The notes beneath the pieces are model-generated. The model searched no databases. It had not been told where the DNA came from and worked only from the letters and a program-made list of their open reading frames with translations. Positions 1 through 5,287 of a stretch of DNA of 8,554 nucleotides are shown one piece after another; position 1 is the first letter of the stretch; every line of letters starts with the position of its first letter. Where the stretch lies: assembly GCA_946413885.1 (NCBI GenBank), contig CAMKMK010000097.1:1-8554 (forward strand). Direction: 5' to 3'. The DNA is from an uncultured Prevotellaceae bacterium. GTDB taxonomy: Bacteria > Bacteroidota > Bacteroidia > Bacteroidales > Bacteroidaceae. A program made the position numbers and the translations under genes.

Positions 1-2
1 AT

Positions 3-1670
3 ATACTTCAATTCCGCTGGTTGACAAGCAGAAAACATATGTGCGAGTTGTTCTCTGATATTCCTGAAGCAATAGCCAATACGATGGATATTTATAACAA
101 GATTGAGTTCTATGACATACGCCATGCTCCCATCGTTCCAGCTATTTGTATTCCCAATGGTTTCGGGAATGAGAGAAGGGAAAAGGAGGACAACTATTTG
201 GAATACCTTTCTTTTGCTAAAGCAAAACAGATATATGGGGATATACTTCCAGAAGATGTGACTGACAGGCTTATTTTTGAACTGCAAATTATCAAGCAAA
301 GAGGGGCTTCTGGCTATTTCCTCTTTTTACAGGATGTAGTCAACACAGCCCAATCAGAGCTTGGCGTTTGGATTAGTCCAGGACGAGGTTCTGCTGCTGG
401 AAGCTTTGTATGTTATTGCTTGGGTATTACTAAGATTGACCCGTTGAAACATGACCTGCTTTTCGAACGATTCCTTAGTATAGAGGGCACGATGTTCCCA
501 GACATAGACATAGACTTCGATGATGAAGGTAGAGATCGTGTTATTGAATGGCTTCAGGATAAATATGGCAAGGAATGTTGTGCTCATGTTGTTTCTTTCC
601 GAGCATTCTCAACAGCTAATGCATTCAGTACGGTAGCAAGAGTAAACCAAATGCATACTCCTGAGACTCTGGCTATTAACGAACTCCTGTCAGGTTATTC
701 TTGGCGTTCTATAAAGAATTACATCAAATATGAACCAGAGATAAGAAAAGCTATTCGAAAAGTCGGGAATCCTTTGCGTAATGCCTTTGCTAATACTGCT
801 ATATTAGAAAGAAAAATCTGTGGATTAGGTGTTCATGCTTGTGGGTTTGTTGTTGCTGACGAGCCAGTGTCTAATTGGGCACCTGTTTCAACTTGTTCCA
901 TAGAAGATTCAAAGGGTAATGAACAATTAGTGAACTGCACTCAATATGATGGATGGCATGTGGAATCATCCGGCCTTATTAAATTCGATTTTCTTGGTCT
1001 TAAAACGCTTTCCCAGATGAGGGATATTTGTGAAAGTATCAGAGTTCACGATGATAAGGATTTCGATATTGAAAAGGTTCCGATTGATGATGAGAGGACA
1101 ATGGAACTTTTCAAAACAGGCCAAACCGATGACGTGTTTCAGTTCAGCTCAAAAGGAATGCAAAAATACTTGCAAAAACTTCATCCTACATGCTTTGAGG
1201 ATTTGGTCATCTTGAACTGTATGTATCGCCCAGTCATAATGGAAGATATACCAACGCTCATCAAGCACAAAAAATCAAAGAAAGGAATAAAGTATATCAT
1301 TCCTTGTATGGAAAAGTACCTTCAGAACACATATGGCATCATTGTTTATCAGGAACAGTTGATGATGCTATCGCGCTTGATTGCTGATTTTAGCAGAGGT
1401 GAGAGCGACCTGCTGAGGAAAGCTATCTGTAAGAGGAAGATGGATGTGCTTTCTGTCTTGAAGCCTCGTTTCATAGAGGGTGGAATGATGAATGGCCATA
1501 AAAAGAATGCTCTTGAAAAGGTATGGAATGAGATGGAGCATAAAGGAATGTATGCTTTTAATAAGTCTCATGCTGTCTGCTACACTTGGCTGGCTTATCA
1601 AATGGCTTATTTGAAAGCCCATTATCCAGAAGAATTCAAACAAGTCATCGAAAAGTCAAAGAATGAATAA
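3..1670 (+). CDS. DNA polymerase III alpha subunit-like protein (DnaE family), 5'-partial, lacking the usual C-terminal domains
   Basis: This is a family C replicative DNA polymerase, which adds dNTPs to a primer at the replication fork or, in accessory copies, during repair. The frame is open to the left edge and the first residues (RWLTSRKHMCELF) match the end of the family's PHP domain, so the true start lies upstream; the TTG at 21 is not a start. Visible motifs are PGRGSAAGS (about 378-404), PDIDIDF with the catalytic Asp codons at 501 and 507, KFDFLGLKTL with the third catalytic Asp at 987, FQFSSKGM, YGIIVYQEQLM and FNKSHAVCYTWLAYQMAYLKAHYPEEF split over the fingers region. From E. coli DnaE, the family should continue for about 375 more residues (helix-hairpin-helix, OB fold, tau-binding domain). 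Here it stops nine residues after PEEF, at TAA 1668-1670. The usual RPGP motif reads RPVI. Family membership is certain; whether it is active, or is a phage or island polymerase, is not known. Confidence 0.93.
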   Translation: MLQFRWLTSRKHMCELFSDIPEAIANTMDIYNKIEFYDIRHAPIVPAICIPNGFGNERREKEDNYLEYLSFAKAKQIYGDILPEDVTDRLIFELQIIKQRGASGYFLFLQDVVNTAQSELGVWISPGRGSAAGSFVCYCLGITKIDPLKHDLLFERFLSIEGTMFPDIDIDFDDEGRDRVIEWLQDKYGKECCAHVVSFRAFSTANAFSTVARVNQMHTPETLAINELLSGYSWRSIKNYIKYEPEIRKAIRKVGNPLRNAFANTAILERKICGLGVHACGFVVADEPVSNWAPVSTCSIEDSKGNEQLVNCTQYDGWHVESSGLIKFDFLGLKTLSQMRDICESIRVHDDKDFDIEKVPIDDERTMELFKTGQTDDVFQFSSKGMQKYLQKLHPTCFEDLVILNCMYRPVIMEDIPTLIKHKKSKKGIKYIIPCMEKYLQNTYGIIVYQEQLMMLSRLIADFSRGESDLLRKAICKRKMDVLSVLKPRFIEGGMMNGHKKNALEKVWNEMEHKGMYAFNKSHAVCYTWLAYQMAYLKAHYPEEFKQVIEKSKNE

Positions 1671-1683
1671 ACATTGTTAAATG

Positions 1684-1714
1684 TTGGACACAATGGAAAA
1701 AAGTTGAATCTTTG
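1684..1714 (+). promoter_or_regulatory. Candidate Bacteroidetes-type promoter for the UDG-like ORF
   Basis: A TTG at 1684-1686 is followed, after 20 bases, by AATCTTTG at 1707-1714. This resembles the Bacteroidetes primary sigma pattern TTTG-N19-21-TAnnTTTG, with mismatches in the first base of each box. Transcription would start near 1720, which leaves a leader of about 30 bases before the ATG at 1751 and rules out the TTG at 1712 as a start. Inferred by eye only. Confidence 0.4.
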
Positions 1715-1750
1715 CAAAAAAAAATTAGAACGATAGTCTTTGTATACAAG

Positions 1751-2110
1751 ATGATGGAACAAGATTTTTTTAATTTATGTGACAGACAATTTGATGCCGC
1801 ATTTGACCAAATTGAAGGACTCGCAAGATATCCTTGGGTTGGTAGTAAGTTTGCGAATAGTAAATGCTGTCCTCTTATTATTGGTGACAGTCATTATGCT
1901 GTGGATGATAATGGGAATTTTTCTTCTGAAGCTTTAAAAGAAATTAAGGATAAAGATTCAACACGAGGAGTCGTGAATTGTGTAATAAAAGACAAATGTA
2001 AGGGTGAAACTACTTGGAAGATGTATGAGGAATTACTAAAGATTTTTTTAGAAATATCTCCAGAGAACGTAAAAGACTTTTGGTCCAAAATTACAGGGTT
2101 TTGCAAGTGA
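1751..2110 (+). CDS. Short protein resembling the N-terminal part of a uracil-DNA-glycosylase-superfamily protein, probably truncated
   Basis: 119 residues starting MMEQDFFNLCDRQF. The frame can be read from a TTG at 1712, but that codon lies inside the candidate promoter, so the ATG at 1751 (or 1754) is preferred. The segment YPWVGSKF, followed by LIIGDSHYAVDD, then STRGVV and a TWKMYEELLKIF stretch, recalls UDG-like proteins of Bacteroidetes that have a PW(I/V)G motif, a G(E/D)SHY motif and a later FW..(I/V)AFYN motif. The ORF ends right where that last motif would come (DFWSKITGFCK, then TGA), so roughly half of such a protein is missing. No signal peptide or membrane segment is visible. 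It follows the polymerase-like gene by about 80 bases, which would suit a DNA-repair or phage setting. The family link is from memory of motifs, not from a search. A freestanding unknown protein is the alternative. Confidence 0.5.
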   Translation: MMEQDFFNLCDRQFDAAFDQIEGLARYPWVGSKFANSKCCPLIIGDSHYAVDDNGNFSSEALKEIKDKDSTRGVVNCVIKDKCKGETTWKMYEELLKIFLEISPENVKDFWSKITGFCK

Positions 2111-2128
2111 CCCGGAATTCTTCCGTAA

Positions 2129-2245
2129 GGTAGAGTCTCTATTTTGGCAGCTCGCCGTGGTCTGGGCAAAACCACTTTTGCTTGCAACATGGCAAAAATG
2201 TTAACTTATCATGTGGAAAGAGTTCTTTATGTCGAAGAATTTTAG
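2129..2245 (+). pseudogene. Remnant of a DnaB/RecA-fold helicase: Walker A fragment
   Basis: The frame reads GRVSILAARRGLGKTTFA, then CNMAKMLTYHVERVLYVEEF and a stop (TAG 2243-2245). ILAAR-x-G-x-GKT-x-FA is the Walker A context of DnaB-type (SF4) replicative helicases, and VLYVEEF sits where those proteins have VL(F/I)(F/V)SLEM. There is no start codon, linker or N-terminal domain. Stops at 2108-2110 and 2126-2128 precede it in the same frame, and everything after Walker B is absent. The fragment is in the same reading frame as the UDG-like ORF upstream, so TGFCK before the stops could even be the worn DnaB motif TGF. It is most simply a gene remnant. Another P-loop ATPase of the RepA or RAD55 type is possible. 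Confidence 0.55.
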
Positions 2246-2486
2246 GACCATGACGACATTTATAGAGAATCGTTTGTTTGTTTAATGTTTAATATCACAC
2301 GAAACTTCATATATCAATCGGTTGGTTCATTTTGGATACTTTTTCATCTTATTAAAAATCTTTGTCTTCTCAAATACGGAATCTGCTGTCGCTGCTCCTA
2401 AGTAGTCAGCACCTATAGTAGGAGTAGGGTAGAGAACAGTTGCCGCATTTAAGGAACTGATTTTATGGACAGATGTAATTTCCAAA
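2246..2486. other. Gene-less convergent junction between the replication-type cluster and the glycoside hydrolase operon
   Basis: These 241 bases separate the helicase remnant (+) from the stop of the GH43 gene (-). No complete gene, tRNA or clear rho-independent terminator was found. An imperfect inverted repeat lies at 2392-2427. On the - strand a frame is open from 2486 down to a stop at 2327-2329 and ends in a lysine-rich tail (NKMKKYPK). It could be a worn gene end, but there is no start or recognisable domain. Confidence 0.5.
2392..2427. repeat. Imperfect inverted repeat downstream of the GH43 gene
   Basis: CTGCTCCTA at 2392-2400 pairs with TAGGAGTAG at 2419-2427 in eight of nine positions, with an 18-base loop. 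The odd position would be a G-U wobble in a + strand RNA and an A-C mismatch in a - strand RNA. It lies about 60 bases beyond the GH43 stop but has no T tract on either side, so a terminator role is only a guess. Confidence 0.3.
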
Positions 2487-5273
2487 TTATTTTCGGAATT
2501 GCCAATAATCCAGATGAATGTCGCCATTGGTGGCGGAGAAACAAATGTAGAGGTCGTGGACGCCTTGAGCATTCTTCACTTTCGTCTTGAACTGGCGGTA
2601 TTTCTCTACGGAACCTGTATTTGAAACAGTTAGCGTTGCGATGGCTGGTCCATCGACGCTATCAAGCCGTAGCGTTATGGTTGCATTACCAGTAGCGGCA
2701 GCAGATATCATGAATTGGCGTGCACCCTCAGCAAAATCAACACCTCTCAGACGGATATATTCACCATCGTTGATGTCGTAGATATACATATTGCAACGAC
2801 CTGTCGATTCTGGCATATCCTTTACTATGCCCGTATTTGGAATACCCATCTTTGCCGACTTCAAACCATATCCCCATGCCATAGTTTCTGCTTCTACACG
2901 TTGGAAGGGATTGAGCCACTGGATTTGTTGTATGGGCTGCTGATCGAGCCAATAAGGCGCTTCCTGAATGCTGCCATCTGCGTTGTAATTCATTGTTGTT
3001 GCAGAGACGCTACGACGTTCGTGGTGCTCCAGCATGTCGAGGTGCATCAGATCGTAGTCTTGTCCGAAGACATAGGTTTTACCTTTGAAGTCACAAATGC
3101 CAGGATGATTTCCACGATCGCGTTGTGTGGGTCTCATGATGTAACCCATTGACTTCCAAGGACCTGTAGGCTTGTCGCTCATGGCATAGCCTAATCCTTC
3201 AGGACAGCAGGTGCTGGCGAAGGCAAGATAATACTTTCCGTTTCGTTTGTAGAACCAAGGGCCTTCCTGATAATTGTCGATGTGGTAATCGAGTTTGGTA
3301 ATCCCACTTTTCAGAGAGATCATGTCGTCATTCAGCATCGCATAGTACGTGTTGGGATTTCCCCAATACATATACGCTTGTCCGTCGTTGTCGATGAAGA
3401 CCGTGGGGTCGATGTCGTCCCAATGTTCCTTTTGCCAAACGAGTGGTTCCCCTATAGGATCGTGGAAAGGTCCATAAGGAGAGTCGCTGACAAGCACGCC
3501 GATACCATGTCCATGGAGGGGAGCATAAAGATAGTATTTCCCATTGCGCTCTACGGTCTGTATGGCCCATGCTCCGTTGTCACGGCTACGCCAAGGAAAG
3601 TCTTTTAGGGAGGCTACAGCCCCATGCTCTGTCCAGTTCACCATATCTGTGGTTGACCAGAGAAGCCAGTCGTACATGAAAAAACCTGCTGAGTTTTTCT
3701 CGTTTGCATCTGGAATGTCCTCAGGTGATGCGTCGTGTGACGTATAAAGATACAAGGTGTCGCCCACAACCAGGGGAGAAGGATCAGCCGTGTATTTCGT
3801 CTGGAAGAGCGGCATGTTCACTTGTTCCAATCCTTTCATTTCCCACCAATCTAAGTTAAACAGTTTGGGTCCTTTTCGACCTGTGAAAACGAGATAAAGA
3901 TCATGGGTTCCAGTGAAGGGTGATGGCTGTTGGGCGGTAATGGATAAGTGACTGGGTGGCAAGAGGTCAGCCGTCAGAGTCTGCCATTTCTCCCAGCCTC
4001 CTGTGCCAGACACATTGAGCCGACCCAGTAATTCACCTCCTACGCTGTCTACATGGATTTCTATCTGTCCGCCACGAAGTCCGCTTGCTACACGGGCTTG
4101 GAATGTGCGTGGAATCTTTCTGCCGAAATCAACATTCTGCAACTTAATATAATCCCCATTATGGATATCGGTTATGTAAACGCCCACTTCGTCATTTTGC
4201 TCAGACTTCACGCCACGTGAGAATGCCATTGTTTCTGCCTCCACGTGACGGAAGGGACAGAACGTCTCTAAGGGTTTCACGCCTTCGCTTGTTGGCATGA
4301 TGGTGGGGAAACTACCATCGTCGTTGTACTGGAATTCTTCAACGGCTACACTTCGGCCAAAACCGCCTCCACCTGGCAACTTTCCTGTATGGTAGAAGAA
4401 ATAAGAGTGTCCTTTGTAGTCGGCGACGCCACAATGATTGGTAAACGATCCTGTATCACAAAGAGGCATGATCTCGCCTGCGTACGTCCAAGGACCTGTG
4501 GGTGAGGGAGCTGTACTGTAGCTGATGTGTTCAGGCACGCCGCCAGCAGCGTAAAGCAGCTGATACAGCTTTGAGCTCTCAACCTTGTATTTTGAATTGT
4601 CAACCTTTCTCAACCAGGGACCTTCTACGTAGCTGTCCTTATATTTCTTTCCTTTTTCTCGTTCGTTCATTGGGGGAGAGCCGAAGGCTTCCTCAGTCAT
4701 TGATAACATCCCTAACTCGCCTTCGTAAGATTTCATATCACGATTCAACTTCAAATAATAGACACGAGGGTTTCCCCACATTAACCATGCCTGTTGATCA
4801 TCGTCGATGAGCACGGTAGGATCAATATGGTCCCACGATCCGTTTTCATAAAGTGGTTTTCCAATGGCATCGCGGAAGGGGCCTGTTGGCGAGTCACTCA
4901 CAGCAACACCAATGGCCATTCCGTTGGAGAGTTTGGAATGAGCACATATATACCAGTAGAATTTTCCGTCTCGTTCGATGCATTGTGATGCCCAGGCACG
5001 ATCGTCGGCCCAAGAGAACGATTCCAGGGCAAGTGGCGATCCATGGTCGGTCCAGTTTACCATGTCGTCCGTTGAATAGACGCGCCATTCCTGCATCCAG
5101 AAGAAGTCTGCTCTGTCCTCGTCATGACCAGTGTAGACGTACAATCTGTTGTTATGTACCATCGGAGCAGGATCGCTGGTGAACCATGTCTGCACAAAAG
5201 GATTCTGGCAGAGTGCTGTGCCAGAGGATAGCAGACAGAGAATGATAGTCAGGATTTGATTTTTAAGTTTCAT
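2487..5273 (-). CDS. Secreted tandem glycoside hydrolase family 43 enzyme, GH43-CBM6-GH43-CBM6
   Basis: 928 residues with two five-bladed-propeller GH43 domains, a family of inverting alpha-L-arabinofuranosidases and beta-xylosidases. A signal peptide covers residues 1 to about 22. GH43-1 (about 25-335) has the expected acidic triad in DPAP (D34), DPTV (D151) and EGPW (E217), plus the family NHCGVAD segment near 279. CBM6-1 starts at VEAETMA (344) and ends near 478. GH43-2 (about 486-775) has D497 in DPSP, D622 in DPTV, E670 in EGPW and NHPGICD near 722. CBM6-2 starts at VEAETMA (793) and runs to the C-terminus (LDYWQFRK). The CBM6 modules suggest binding to xylan-type chains. The gene follows GH95 by 14 bases and is surely co-transcribed with it. 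Both catalytic domains look intact. GH43-1 has extra residues between D151 and E217, and a tandem peptide repeat after E217. Arabinoxylan debranching is the best inference; exact linkage is open. Confidence 0.95.
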   Translation of the reverse strand: MKLKNQILTIILCLLSSGTALCQNPFVQTWFTSDPAPMVHNNRLYVYTGHDEDRADFFWMQEWRVYSTDDMVNWTDHGSPLALESFSWADDRAWASQCIERDGKFYWYICAHSKLSNGMAIGVAVSDSPTGPFRDAIGKPLYENGSWDHIDPTVLIDDDQQAWLMWGNPRVYYLKLNRDMKSYEGELGMLSMTEEAFGSPPMNEREKGKKYKDSYVEGPWLRKVDNSKYKVESSKLYQLLYAAGGVPEHISYSTAPSPTGPWTYAGEIMPLCDTGSFTNHCGVADYKGHSYFFYHTGKLPGGGGFGRSVAVEEFQYNDDGSFPTIMPTSEGVKPLETFCPFRHVEAETMAFSRGVKSEQNDEVGVYITDIHNGDYIKLQNVDFGRKIPRTFQARVASGLRGGQIEIHVDSVGGELLGRLNVSGTGGWEKWQTLTADLLPPSHLSITAQQPSPFTGTHDLYLVFTGRKGPKLFNLDWWEMKGLEQVNMPLFQTKYTADPSPLVVGDTLYLYTSHDASPEDIPDANEKNSAGFFMYDWLLWSTTDMVNWTEHGAVASLKDFPWRSRDNGAWAIQTVERNGKYYLYAPLHGHGIGVLVSDSPYGPFHDPIGEPLVWQKEHWDDIDPTVFIDNDGQAYMYWGNPNTYYAMLNDDMISLKSGITKLDYHIDNYQEGPWFYKRNGKYYLAFASTCCPEGLGYAMSDKPTGPWKSMGYIMRPTQRDRGNHPGICDFKGKTYVFGQDYDLMHLDMLEHHERRSVSATTMNYNADGSIQEAPYWLDQQPIQQIQWLNPFQRVEAETMAWGYGLKSAKMGIPNTGIVKDMPESTGRCNMYIYDINDGEYIRLRGVDFAEGARQFMISAAATGNATITLRLDSVDGPAIATLTVSNTGSVEKYRQFKTKVKNAQGVHDLYICFSATNGDIHLDYWQFRK
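4566..4607 (-). repeat. Two 21-base tandem units inserted in the first GH43 domain
   Basis: Read on the - strand, the two units encode KVDNSKY (residues 223-229) and KVESSKL (230-236). Their first eight bases are identical (AAGGTTGA), and 14 of 21 positions match in all. The second GH43 domain has only KRNGKYYLAF at this place, so about nine residues are extra in the first domain. Units translating as K-V-x-S-S-K recall repeats seen in intergenic DNA and as protein insertions in Bacteroidetes. Confidence 0.6.
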
Positions 5274-5287
5274 ATTGCGTTTGTTTT

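Noticed and set aside
21..23. TTG at 21 as the start of the polymerase gene
   Set aside because: The frame is open to the left edge and the residues before it (LQFRW) continue the family alignment, so the gene is cut by the window edge.
1672..1695. Inverted repeat CATTGT/ACAATG as a terminator of the polymerase gene
   Set aside because: Only six base pairs with a 12-base loop and no T tract after it; it also overlaps the candidate promoter.
1712..1714. TTG at 1712 as start of the UDG-like ORF
   Set aside because: It lies inside the candidate -7 box and adds a poly-lysine and hydrophobic stretch unlike the rest; the ATG at 1751 is a better start.
2715..3152. 145-codon + strand open frame opposite the GH43 gene
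   Set aside because: Antisense shadow of a strongly supported gene with low-complexity, unnatural composition.
5205..5215. Cys22 of the GH43 protein as a lipoprotein anchor
   Set aside because: The residues before it are TAL; a Leu at -1 does not fit a lipobox (Gly, Ala or Ser expected), so a normal signal peptide is more likely.
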